A stretch of DNA of 64,000 nucleotides from a virus. Location of the stretch: IMG/VR virus record IMGVR_UViG_3300006329_000001, positions 62,001 to 126,000 of that record. The stretch is one strand, 5' to 3'. This document shows positions 43,201 through 48,447 of the stretch, in pieces. Position numbers and translations under genes: made by a program. Numbering within the stretch: position 1 is the first letter of the stretch; every line of letters starts with the position of its first letter. Under the pieces are notes generated by a model, which did no database searches, had not been told where the DNA came from, and saw only the letters and a program-made list of their open reading frames with translations.

Positions 43201-44027
43201 CCCGTTGGACCGATAGATCCGATGTCAGCATACTGGGTAACTGCACTACTTGCCTTGTTTAACTCAAAACAGTAACCAACTATACCTACATATCCCCATA
43301 ATTGATCTCTAGGATCCTTACAATCTGGCACTCCACCACCAGGATTCTGCAATCCAACCTCATTTTGAGGAGAAATAGTGTAGAAGTGGTCTCTCTTCAT
43401 TGTATTTGTATTGTAATAATACTCATACAACGGTCTTACCGACTCACCAGGTGCAGCATACGGTGCTGCGTTCGCTGCACTTGTCCAAATATATCCAATT
43501 ATCTCTCTTAATGCATATCCAGAAGGAGGAGATGCAGTCGTAGACAGCATTGTGTCGTTCAGAGTTGCATTGTAATGTGCATACAACGCTGTAGAACCTG
43601 CTGCTTGGTCTCTTGCTATATGAAATACTGGTCTTCCATCACGAGGTTCCTTGTTATAACCCTCCATGACCTTCTTTGCATTGGGGTCATTGGGGAAATC
43701 ACTCCTGTGATCTAATACTTTGTTCCTTGTATAGGTATGATCTTGATATTTACTACGATACCATCTATAAACTCCTGAACGAAACCCGTCACAAGTTCCC
43801 ACACAGGTCTCATCATCATCTCCCAGATATAAAACTACGTCTTTACCCGCAATCATAGATCCAGGACCGAATCCATTAAACGTTATATTGTAATTAGTTC
43901 CTGGTCCGCTATGGTTATCGTGAGATTGATACCCACCAAAAGCAGGACGCTGAAACGTCTGTGAAAACGTAGACGATGATACAACGTTAGGATAACTTCT
44001 TCCAGTCTCTATTATATAAGCTGGCAT
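40263..44027 (-). CDS. Large virion structural protein with lectin-like DUF5648-type repeats
   Basis: 1254 aa. Residues ~128-255 hold two copies of a repeat in which an ...LYxxYN...DTMLSTT/DHFYTIS... motif is followed by GY...IVGY (ALYAHYNATLNDTMLSTTA and PLYEYYYNTNTMKRDHFYTI), the pattern of DUF5648-like carbohydrate-contact repeats. One Gly-Tyr unit (NGGFGYAAPKIEIEQPA) is near residue 575 and another (DRGSGYDPDPNNRPNVYIV) near 725. A Lys/Glu-rich, possibly disordered segment separates them. The C-terminal part has scattered Cys pairs (KCWPCKRG, LDVYCGYN). It precedes the PAAR gene by 3 bp, a position held by the hub/lysozyme gene 5 in T4, but I see no lysozyme or OB-fold signature. Exact role unknown. 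Confidence 0.7.
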   Translation of the reverse strand: MPAYIIETGRSYPNVVSSSTFSQTFQRPAFGGYQSHDNHSGPGTNYNITFNGFGPGSMIAGKDVVLYLGDDDETCVGTCDGFRSGVYRWYRSKYQDHTYTRNKVLDHRSDFPNDPNAKKVMEGYNKEPRDGRPVFHIARDQAAGSTALYAHYNATLNDTMLSTTASPPSGYALREIIGYIWTSAANAAPYAAPGESVRPLYEYYYNTNTMKRDHFYTISPQNEVGLQNPGGGVPDCKDPRDQLWGYVGIVGYCFELNKASSAVTQYADIGSIGPTGECNVNRSNWYQWNNDWTLLKYLREQNGVPSIQGWGNPDNVAGVNTTDALFEWFYGRNGAVKAALPRYLSYEQSYDSQFMYYLYDTSFPWNGPIYGINFSLSDAACCPNDTDYSGCPVCVPVPVEYSRFYEIRSDSWETLKTKMSLSDMKSKNVNESFLVADTTSTRILFRYTTTTGSFFIGEQINGWDITQVRYFGDELKVGYMELSGQGNEFTYQQAFTSTDLGEIQVLAGYGIKDKGAFFGVYEFPKKITYYRIEIDPSQLIANRTLDTAEIRANINSEGQVESIDIINGGFGYAAPKIEIEQPAVLTERSANDNARKVFHNMGGWDQTFVNSPNDPVNNPDGSKNNFGMKDIKKKQSAVLEEDMSESYQERENLMPYGKGAAPGDVQIKGTNESINTGAKQLRRASGEGKGKTPLKKAVLEIAQINEDGSVIEVLIKDRGSGYDPDPNNRPNVYIVDTEKESYKMRGPNVNLSTKTFKDNIRAENGLKESIKGRADASDDQIDQMDDGIIGGFNTMMNGFTTKYPTGYVRIKDYDDETTNLCSNFPASCINIEFPRIYEDALFTAEDLSGPIKASPRFNEMMNNQYPEMLKGVRITDDRSDGFSDLWGWNNKDNCIKLPQPKLYTATRFFDIPCPYIELNEEGKQRAYGYMVYKYCASKAEKASFRVSMALEGHTIGPQGQAFMNFLRNLPEPNLTWTRDSGPGGNSKCWPCKRGDIEGRCYRDPSNASDIVFVPVGSDENTYDYNRSGFSEYEQFKTWLGDNLSTHAPGTQVGWIAHEEDPETGQELDVRYWYYTNIGVAMPVNGVPPNECWDTYLRHASNPNGCLDVYCGYNPANPGTNKTASTGYWGVGYIANPPCSGGSLALDFVSDCAIAINPKLVSEFEILLGPFNGTMTVLNYNTGSTITYGESIKNFGNPYFSECDLVFGNMTNLTNPGTLIDNTKRINPASHDPSDEDRDEFDKEFIIPDTHYSAD

Positions 44028-44266
44028 TACTCAAGTTCTTTGATACGACCCTCCAACATATTTAGTCTCGTATACAGATCGTCAAATAATTGACTTAAGT
44101 TTAAATACTCTTCATACCCCTCAGGTTTGTATTTTACCATATTAGCACCAGGCGGGGGTATCTTACTAAATGCTTCTTCCAATCTCTTGGATCTCTCGGC
44201 AAGGTTTTCGAGTGCCTTACCGATCATCTCCATATGTTCTTTGTACTGATCTAAGAATTCTTCCAT
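44027..44266 (-). CDS. Small coiled-coil protein, unknown function
   Basis: 79 aa. Two heptad-rich helices (YKEHMEMIGKALENLAERSK then RLEEAFSKI; and LSQLFDDLYTRLNMLEGRIK) flank a PPPGANMVKYKPEGY loop. It looks like a helical hairpin or a dimeric coiled coil. Its stop overlaps the ATG of the 1254-aa virion protein (TAATG), so a chaperone or assembly role for that protein is possible but not shown. Confidence 0.7.
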   Translation of the reverse strand: MEEFLDQYKEHMEMIGKALENLAERSKRLEEAFSKIPPPGANMVKYKPEGYEEYLNLSQLFDDLYTRLNMLEGRIKELE

Positions 44267-44280
44267 AATGAAACGACGGT

Positions 44281-44312
44281 ATTTTTTTTTACGGTAATTT
44301 TTTTTTAATCCT
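44281..44312 (-). promoter_or_regulatory. Twin A-tract/ACCGT repeats before the coiled-coil gene
   Basis: The minus strand holds two tandem copies of a nine-A tract followed by (T)TACCGT, directly upstream of the coiled-coil gene. A related copy (AAAAAAGTACCGTC) lies at about 46424-46438. I cannot say whether this is a promoter, a protein site or an mRNA element. Confidence 0.35.
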
Positions 44313-44469
44313 TTACCTTATTAAGTATAACAGACCCGTCAATATCTTCTTCGAAATCTAACAAAGTCCCTTCTATCCATCCCAAGTCCTCAACAAGTGC
44401 CTCAGGGAGTCTCATGAAGAAATCTCCTTCATCGTCCAATTCTACTTTCATAGCATATCTGTGATCCAT
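44305..44469 (-). CDS. AbrB/SpoVT-like small protein
   Basis: 54 aa from the ATG at 44469. A longer frame back to 44526 would need a TTG start and would overlap the hydrolase gene; ATG 44451 is another option. The core, MKVELDDEGDFFMRLPEALV followed by EDLGWIEGTLLDFEEDIDG and SVILNKV, matches the swapped-hairpin pattern of AbrB/MazE-type domains (xLPxxLxxxLGWxEGxxL...GSIxLxK). Such domains bind DNA as dimers. In cyanophages small proteins of this kind are common without a partner toxin, and none is seen here. Confidence 0.65.
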   Translation of the reverse strand: MDHRYAMKVELDDEGDFFMRLPEALVEDLGWIEGTLLDFEEDIDGSVILNKVKD

Positions 44470-44494
44470 TAGTATTTTTGTATCTCTAGACACT

Positions 44495-44986
44495 TTATAT
44501 AGTGTTTTCTTTTTTCCGAAGTACAAGTTCTGTATAACTTAAATACATCTTCCCATCAGTATCTAAATCCACCAATGTGGAATTGCACTGGTATGGATGA
44601 TGTAACATATAACCTCCCTCAAGGTATATTCCGATATGATTCGCTAAACGATGCCCTTCAGCGTTCCTATACCCTCCTTGTAGAGGTTGTATGTACAGTC
44701 TCATGATCATGACATCACCCTCTTTCATGATATGATGATCAAAAGATTCCATGTTGTTTCCCTGATATATTACAGTACTGCCACCAGGTGCAGCAGCATG
44801 TATATAATCTGTTTTAAAGTAATACTTCTTCTCTGAGGGATAGTCATATAAAGGTATACCGTATTGCTCCTCATAGAACTTAAGGATAACACCATAACAT
44901 CCTCCGATGTTCTGTTTTTGTTTCCACCACGGTAAGTCCATATAAGACTTCCACTTCTGCCAAGTGTCTGAGTAGGTAGGTCTCAT
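44495..44986 (-). CDS. NlpC/P60-like cysteine peptidase (tail-associated hydrolase)
   Basis: 163 aa. The catalytic Cys is C30 in NIGGCYGVILKFYEEQYGIP, at the head of a helix as in NlpC/P60 enzymes. GDVMIMRL (residues 90-97) is the usual GDxxxF-like strand, and NHIGIYLEGGYMLHHP gives the catalytic His H117, with H129/H130 as the third polar residue. The family cleaves peptide bonds in peptidoglycan stem peptides, and phage members are often tail proteins that open the wall at infection. The ATG overlaps the preceding NdhS-like stop (ATGA). The position just upstream of the structural block fits a tail role. Confidence 0.78.
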   Translation of the reverse strand: MRPTYSDTWQKWKSYMDLPWWKQKQNIGGCYGVILKFYEEQYGIPLYDYPSEKKYYFKTDYIHAAAPGGSTVIYQGNNMESFDHHIMKEGDVMIMRLYIQPLQGGYRNAEGHRLANHIGIYLEGGYMLHHPYQCNSTLVDLDTDGKMYLSYTELVLRKKENTI

Positions 44987-45186
44987 TTCTTTTTAGGGTA
45001 GTATTGGAAACCTTCTGTAACTTCCTCAAGTTCAGAAATTCTAAAGGTAATCATCTTATCCCATGGGGTATGTTGATCCATTAGAATTGCTGCTTTCTTT
45101 CCTTGTACTCTCTGTACACACCCAACATACCCTCTGTAGATTGAGTTTTCATCAATTACTTTAACTGTAGTACCTGGTAAAATCAT
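44983..45186 (-). CDS. NdhS-like small SH3-fold protein (NDH-1 subunit S family)
   Basis: 67 aa. The sequence MILPGTTVKVIDENSIYRGY, then VGCVQRVQGKKAAILM and WDKMITFRISELEEV, follows along its whole length the pattern I know for cyanobacterial NdhS (PGxxVRV...YxGxxGxVQRVxxGKAAVL...WDKxVTFRxSELE). NdhS is a small SH3-like subunit on the stromal/cytosolic arm of NDH-1 that helps it accept electrons from ferredoxin in cyclic electron flow. The gene overlaps the NifU-like gene upstream (ATGA) and the hydrolase downstream. Alternative: a general KOW/SH3 protein without photosynthetic role. The family match is from memory, not a search. Confidence 0.65.
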   Translation of the reverse strand: MILPGTTVKVIDENSIYRGYVGCVQRVQGKKAAILMDQHTPWDKMITFRISELEEVTEGFQYYPKKK

Positions 45187-45422
45187 ACTGATATAACTTG
45201 CTGAACTTCTGGAAATCTTTCCTTAACCAACTTCTCAATACCCATTGCCATTGTCTGAGCACTCATAGCACATCCTGCACAAGCACCCAACATTCTTACC
45301 ATTACTATAGGACCTTCCTTAAGATAATCTATAGCAACAAACTCCAAATACCCTCCATCTGCTTCGATGTAAGGACGTATCTCATCGAGTACGTTGTTCA
45401 CGTTAAGATCAGTTAGTTCCAT
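45183..45422 (-). CDS. NifU C-terminal-domain-like iron-sulfur scaffold
   Basis: 79 aa, the length of a lone NifU C-terminal domain. Landmarks are LDEIRPYIEADGGYLEFVAI at residues 12-31 (the IRPxxxxDGGxxE motif) and MLGACAGCAMSAQTM with the C48-x2-C51 pair that would bridge a shared 4Fe-4S cluster between two subunits. Host NifU/NfuA proteins deliver such clusters to apo-proteins, including photosystem I and ferredoxin in cyanobacteria. Here it sits in a four-gene overlapping string with the NdhS-like and hydrolase genes. In the phage it could support iron-sulfur enzymes or the host electron chain during infection. Confidence 0.88.
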   Translation of the reverse strand: MELTDLNVNNVLDEIRPYIEADGGYLEFVAIDYLKEGPIVMVRMLGACAGCAMSAQTMAMGIEKLVKERFPEVQQVISV

Positions 45423-45574
45423 ACTCTCCTCAACTGCCTTACATCTGTTACACCAAAGAGTGATTTACATTTGTTTTCAGCATCCTCTCGTAGGTTACTC
45501 TCACAAAGAAACTCTACACTAACTAAACGGTTGCTAGGGTAGAGTACTTGTGCTGTCCATGTTGTAGGTTTCAT
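45413..45574 (-). CDS. Small protein, unknown function
   Basis: 53 aa, starting MKPTTWTAQVLYPSNRLVSV and ending TDVRQLRRVWN. It starts in an ATGA overlap with the stop of the oxygenase upstream and ends 10 bp inside the NifU-like gene. The tight overlaps on both sides and a good amino acid mix argue that it is real. It looks like a small alpha-beta protein with a single strand pair and a helix containing CKSLFGVTDV. No family recognised. Confidence 0.65.
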   Translation of the reverse strand: MKPTTWTAQVLYPSNRLVSVEFLCESNLREDAENKCKSLFGVTDVRQLRRVWN

Positions 45575-46206
45575 GCAGGTGTTACGTTAAATGTCAATGT
45601 GATTCTATTATCTGTCTGGTTACTTTCATATCCATGAGTCAGATTACTAGGATAGATTACCACATCACCTTTCTTAAACGGTACTGTTGCTTCCTGTAGA
45701 TTAAAAGCAGTCATCTGTTTAAACGGTAACATCATTACAGGGAACATCTGAGACTGTACCTGACGTTTAAACTTGAGAAAACTATGTGCTTCCTGATCAT
45801 AGTTAATAAAGAACGTACCACTAAACACACAGTTAGCATGTTCATGGGGAGCATAGATAGCACCTTGATGTGCAACCTCTACATATACATCATTAATACG
45901 AAACTCAGAAGCATAGTTTAAACCTTCATTATTATGAAAGTGTACACATTCCATTAACTGCTTCTCTAGATCAGGCATATCCTTAAGGATCTGATTCGTT
46001 TTACCTACCTGTTGTACGTTATGACATAGAACTGCTCTCTCGTTTATCTCAACGAAATCCTGATTCTTCATCCATTTCAGTACAGGATCTACAAACTCTT
46101 CTATATTAAACTTACTCACAGGAGTCATAAAAAGACCATACGTCTCTCTATCCAAGCGAGTATGTTCACTAAAGTCCTGCTTGATGTCGTGTATGCTAGT
46201 GCTCAT
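45571..46206 (-). CDS. 2OG-Fe(II) oxygenase, HxH type (oxygenase A)
   Basis: 211 aa. The double-stranded beta-helix signature is YAPHEHANCVFSGTFFINYD (metal ligand region HEH, then SGTFF strand) and KKGDVVIYPSNLTHGYESNQ with a distal His and an Arg in TDNRITLTFNV (2-oxoglutarate contact). This is the pattern of the phage-rich 2OG-FeII_Oxy_5-like family, where HxH replaces the usual HxD. Such enzymes use O2 and 2-oxoglutarate to hydroxylate a protein, nucleic acid or small molecule; the substrate is unknown. It is separated from the other ten oxygenase genes by about 7.5 kb and sits before the NifU-like gene. Confidence 0.82.
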   Translation of the reverse strand: MSTSIHDIKQDFSEHTRLDRETYGLFMTPVSKFNIEEFVDPVLKWMKNQDFVEINERAVLCHNVQQVGKTNQILKDMPDLEKQLMECVHFHNNEGLNYASEFRINDVYVEVAHQGAIYAPHEHANCVFSGTFFINYDQEAHSFLKFKRQVQSQMFPVMMLPFKQMTAFNLQEATVPFKKGDVVIYPSNLTHGYESNQTDNRITLTFNVTPA

Positions 46207-46342
46207 TGTGTTTCTTGGTAGTACGCTTTATTAATTTAGCATACTTAACTTCTTCTTTAGTATACCACCCTTTATGCTCTTTAGCAAGTTTGATGATTTT
46301 CTTTGCGGACTTTCTGTCCGACTTCCTCTGTGTCTCATCCAT
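46196..46342 (-). CDS. Small Lys-rich protein, unknown function
   Basis: 48 aa, MDETQRKSDRKSAKKIIKLA followed by a KEEVKYAKLIKRTTKK helix. It is strongly basic and mostly helical, so nucleic acid binding is possible. Its stop overlaps the start of oxygenase A by 11 bp. The ATG follows an AT-rich stretch with no strong ribosome site, so an ATG four bases on (out of frame) was considered and dropped. Confidence 0.55.
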   Translation of the reverse strand: MDETQRKSDRKSAKKIIKLAKEHKGWYTKEEVKYAKLIKRTTKKHNEH

Positions 46343-46504
46343 ATGAGAAATTTTTATATACGAAAAATATTTTTAATATAACATAATATAACGACCCCTC
46401 TGGGATACGTTTATAGCTTAGAAAGACGGTACTTTTTTAATTATAGACAACGAACGGACGAAATTAACTGTCATAAGTGTTAATAACTGTGTGCGTGCTA
46501 TGTA
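46343..46504 (-). promoter_or_regulatory. AT-rich intergenic region with a TATAAT box and a late-like box
   Basis: About 160 bp without a gene. The minus strand has CTATAATTA (TATAAT at 46440-46445), like the -10 boxes of the early cassette described elsewhere, and downstream of it TATATAAAAA at about 46350-46358, which resembles a T4 late box. An AAAAAAGTACCGTC copy of the A-tract/ACCGT motif lies between. The region probably drives the 48-aa and oxygenase A genes. Confidence 0.4.
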
Positions 46505-46711
46505 TTACATAGTGTCCTCAATATATCCCACATCATAACATAAACCCTCTGCTATGAAGTAGTCACATAACTGTTGTAATTGTCCATGCAATTCTTCATT
46601 TAAACCTGTGTCAATTAGACCCTGTGCTAACAAGATCTGTTCATCAGGTGGACAACATCCAGACTCATAAAGTTCCAGGAGAAACTGTAAAGAATAGGGA
46701 ATAGATTTCAT
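46505..46711 (-). CDS. Small protein, unknown function
   Basis: 68 aa, helical: MKSIPYSLQFLLELYESGCC, then EQILLAQGLIDTGLNEEL and LQQLCDYFIAEGLCYDVG. Four Cys residues, two adjacent (GCC), and an acidic charge. It starts in an ATGA overlap with the stop of the 57-aa gene upstream. No family recognised. Confidence 0.65.
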   Translation of the reverse strand: MKSIPYSLQFLLELYESGCCPPDEQILLAQGLIDTGLNEELHGQLQQLCDYFIAEGLCYDVGYIEDTM

Positions 46712-46881
46712 GCTAATTGTTTACTATAACTCTCAGCATCTTTGAGTGCTAATTGATAAGATTTAAACGCTCCGTTAGGTTTACAATTTGGGTAATCATA
46801 TGCCCAAAAATGTTTACTACCCTTTGTCCACAATTTAATAGTAACTGGGGGGTTAGTTTCCAAAGTAATTGTTTTAGTCAT
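46708..46881 (-). CDS. Small protein, unknown function
   Basis: 57 aa from the ATG at 46881 (a TTG three codons upstream is less likely). MTKTITLETNPPVTIKLWTK is followed by HFWAYDYPNCKPNGAFKSYQ and a C-terminal helix LALKDAESYSKQLA. It looks like a small beta-sheet plus one helix. It overlaps the next gene by ATGA. No family recognised. Confidence 0.65.
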   Translation of the reverse strand: MTKTITLETNPPVTIKLWTKGSKHFWAYDYPNCKPNGAFKSYQLALKDAESYSKQLA

Positions 46882-46942
46882 TAGAGGCAATTAAGGCAAA
46901 AAAGTGTTAAGCAATTAAGGCAATATAGGCATCTAATTCTTG

Positions 46943-47110
46943 TTACTTAGTGGGCATATTAGGCAGGTCATTGTTAATAGTTTTCCACAAGTCTGTGGAT
47001 AACTTGTTAGAAACTCCCTTATGATTAGGTCGGGATTGTTTCCTCTTTTCTCTCAAACTTTTCGCCTTATGTGATACATAGAGGTCGTTTCGTTTGTATG
47101 TCCTACCCAT
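46943..47110 (-). CDS. Small basic protein behind a strong promoter
   Basis: 55 aa, MGRTYKRNDLYVSHKAKSLR followed by a KRKQSRPNHKG linker and LSTDLWKTINNDLPNM. Strongly basic. It is the first gene after the consensus sigma70 promoter at 47153-47181, so it should be made early. It has no recognised family, and a role in host takeover (for example nucleic acid binding) is possible. A TTTTCCACAA...TGTGGATAAC inverted element lies within its coding sequence. Confidence 0.6.
   Translation of the reverse strand: MGRTYKRNDLYVSHKAKSLREKRKQSRPNHKGVSNKLSTDLWKTINNDLPNMPTK
46980..47003. repeat. TTTTCCACAA/TGTGGATAAC inverted element, copy 1
   Basis: The sequence GTTTTCCACAAGTCTGTGGA is followed by TAAC: a six-base inverted repeat TCCACA/TGTGGA around 4 bases, ending in a TGTGGATAA that equals the complement of a DnaA box (TTATCCACA). 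It lies inside the 55-aa gene. The second copy is at 47307-47339. Confidence 0.5.
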
Positions 47111-47152
47111 TGGTAATTAGTGTTATTAATTAACACTTAAGTAACTGCTAGT

Positions 47153-47181
47153 ATTATATAGCAAAAATGCCTATGTGTCAA
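47153..47181 (-). promoter_or_regulatory. Consensus sigma70 promoter
   Basis: On the minus strand TTGACA (47176-47181) and TATAAT (47153-47158) are separated by exactly 17 bases, a perfect match to the host sigma70 consensus. Transcription would start at about 47146 and enter the 55-aa gene at 47110. This is the only perfect -35/-10 pair I found in the window. Confidence 0.8.
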
Positions 47182-47306
47182 ATTGTGTTGACGTGCTGAT
47201 AGTGTTGACAATTCGGTGATGATATGAGACAATTTGAGACACCAACAACTCCGTACATTCCGAAAGGTATAAAACACTTAACTATGTTTTTTAAAACATT
47301 TATAAA

Positions 47307-47339
47307 GTTTTCCACAATTTCCCGTAACTGTGGATAACT
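47307..47339. repeat. TTTTCCACAA/TGTGGATAAC inverted element, copy 2
   Basis: The arms GTTTTCCACAA (47307-47317) and CTGTGGATAAC (47329-47339) are the same as in copy 1, with a longer middle (11 bases). It lies just downstream of the 71-aa gene stop. It may be a terminator-like hairpin or a protein site; the DnaA-box-like end is notable in both. Confidence 0.5.
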
Positions 47340-47350
47340 CTATACGCCCA

Positions 47351-47566
47351 CTAGGTTATTTCTACCCAATTCTCTCTGGGGAACTCTGGTAACTCTGGGT
47401 CATTTGCTGACTTTAGTTCAGTTGCTGTGATGCCCTCTAGTGCATCAAAATGGGGATAAAACAGTTCATCTAGAATTTTCTCTGACATGACTTCCTGTTC
47501 ATCATCCATAAAAACCCGATAATGCTTAAAGGCATTGTAGATTAGTTCATACTCTTTTCTGTTCAT
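47351..47566 (-). CDS. Small acidic protein, unknown function
   Basis: 71 aa, MNRKEYELIYNAFKHYRVFM, then DEQEVMSEKILDELFYPHFD and a Pro/Glu-rich tail PELPEFPRENWVEIT. Helical first half, acidic overall. It starts at a clear ATG behind an AATGAA-type leader. No family recognised. The acidic tail could mimic nucleic acid, but nothing proves it. Confidence 0.65.
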   Translation of the reverse strand: MNRKEYELIYNAFKHYRVFMDDEQEVMSEKILDELFYPHFDALEGITATELKSANDPELPEFPRENWVEIT

Positions 47567-47600
47567 TGGTTTCTGTCCTATAGTGTGAATAAATGGGGGA

Positions 47601-47939
47601 TTATCTCAAATAGAGATAACCACCTGCCCAACTAGCACGATTTAGACATAAATTCCTGGAATTCTCGTCTAGTAGGTTATAGCGTACATGTTTAGCGGGT
47701 GCTTTCCATGAAGCAGGTTTGTAAACGTCACCTGTTTTTTTATCAACAAATGCGTGTACTGATCTACTGGAATACTCGCCATTTCTCTTTTCGCATTGGT
47801 TGATTTTAAAATACTTTCTACCTGATTCGATTCTAAACTGTAAATCTTGCCCCTGTGGGTACTGGTGGTTATAGTCCTCTGTGAGTGCTGTGCATAACTG
47901 TTGAGCGTAGTTTAGAACTGGGTTTGTTGCTGTTGTCAT
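47601..47939 (-). CDS. Conserved-looking phage protein, unknown function
   Basis: 112 aa. The N-terminus is a helix (TATNPVLNYAQQLCTALTED), the middle a beta region with GRKYFKINQCEKRNG, and the rest reads HAFVDKKTGDVYKPASWKAP then AKHVRYNLLDENSR. The KKTGDVYKPASWKAPAKHVR block occurs, as far as I recall, in many marine phage proteins of unknown function. It is followed by a 46-bp gap and the 77-aa gene. It may be a small DNA- or RNA-binding protein given the basic stretch. Confidence 0.7.
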   Translation of the reverse strand: MTTATNPVLNYAQQLCTALTEDYNHQYPQGQDLQFRIESGRKYFKINQCEKRNGEYSSRSVHAFVDKKTGDVYKPASWKAPAKHVRYNLLDENSRNLCLNRASWAGGYLYLR

Positions 47940-47985
47940 GATGTTTAATAAAAAAAAATTTGCGTGCTGTGAGTGATTGTGAGAT

Positions 47986-48219
47986 TTACTGATTGATTGC
48001 TCTTGTGTTGATTACGAGGTCTCTGACTCTTTCCCTGTCTAGTGAGTCTCCGTTGCCCCAAGTGACGTGAGTTCCCTCTTCGCATAAATCCAGATAATTT
48101 AGTGTTGCTAGTGCTAACTCTTGTCTGGTTAACCCTTGGATAGGGTAGAGGGCATCAGGATGACTAGGTAAATAGAACATTTCGCAATAGTCAAGAAAGT
48201 CTTTAAAATTAGTTGGCAT
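47986..48219 (-). CDS. Small protein, unknown function
   Basis: 77 aa, MPTNFKDFLDYCEMFYLPSH, then LTRQELALATLNYLDLCEEG and LDRERVRDLVINTRAINQ. Mostly helical. Its ATG lies 11 bp inside the end of the 53-aa gene upstream (48209-48370), so the two are probably coupled. No family recognised. Confidence 0.65.
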   Translation of the reverse strand: MPTNFKDFLDYCEMFYLPSHPDALYPIQGLTRQELALATLNYLDLCEEGTHVTWGNGDSLDRERVRDLVINTRAINQ

Positions 48220-48370
48220 TGTTCCATCCTCTGTAAATGTTTAAAATTGTCATTAACTCGTTGTATTCTTGAGTTGAGTATGCTCTTTTGTCCTCTGGTA
48301 TGAAGTCTGACCAATCTGTGCCATCAAACTTGATTTCGAGGGTGTTTTCTGGTGAGAGTCTTGTTTGCAA
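48209..48370 (-). CDS. Small protein with TTG start after the early leader cassette
   Basis: 53 aa, LQTRLSPENTLEIKFDGTDW then a DFIPEDKRAYSTQEYNELM stretch. The start is taken as TTG at 48370 because GGAG (48380-48383) in the repeated CCTACGGAG leader lies 9 bases before it, just as the same leader lies 8-9 bases before ATG in two other genes. The upstream in-frame stop is in the leader itself, so no other long start exists. It overlaps the next gene by 11 bp. No family recognised. Confidence 0.6.
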   Translation of the reverse strand: MQTRLSPENTLEIKFDGTDWSDFIPEDKRAYSTQEYNELMTILNIYRGWNNAN

Positions 48371-48379
48371 TTTTTGATG

Positions 48380-48444
48380 CTCCGTAGGTGTCTATAATAG
48401 TATTATAAAGGATTTTCTGAATAAAGTATATACAGAATGTGCGG
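48380..48444 (-). promoter_or_regulatory. Early promoter-leader cassette P1
   Basis: Minus strand: TATAAT (48402-48407), then a leader ending TATTATAGACACCTACGGAG with the ribosome site GGAG 18 bases after the -10 box, then the TTG start. The TGTGCGG element on the + strand (48438-48444) lies 31 bases from the box, as in P5. Confidence 0.65.
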
Positions 48445-48447
48445 AAA

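Larger units (their letters stand above)
47111..47350 (-). promoter_or_regulatory. 240-bp intergenic control region
   Basis: No gene is seen in this stretch. It contains the sigma70 promoter (47153-47181), a near-palindrome GTGTTATTAATTAACAC at 47121-47137 between that promoter and the first gene, two direct GTGTTGAC repeats (47185-47192 and 47202-47209) just upstream of the -35 box, and a TTTTCCACAA...TGTGGATAAC element at 47307-47339. The layout looks like a regulated early promoter. Confidence 0.55.

Noticed and set aside
40263-44027. Gene 5 hub/lysozyme identity for the 1254-aa protein
   Set aside because: The position fits T4 gene 5, but no OB-fold, lysozyme catalytic pattern or beta-helix octapeptide repeat was seen.
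47205-47233. A + strand promoter TTGACA with a GACAAT box 17 bases later
   Set aside because: No + strand gene follows, and the TTGACA is part of the GTGTTGAC repeat that flanks the real minus-strand promoter.
48129-48314. A 61-aa minus-strand frame overlapping the 77-aa gene
   Set aside because: It overlaps two better-supported genes (47986-48219 and 48209-48370) in another frame and has no ribosome site.
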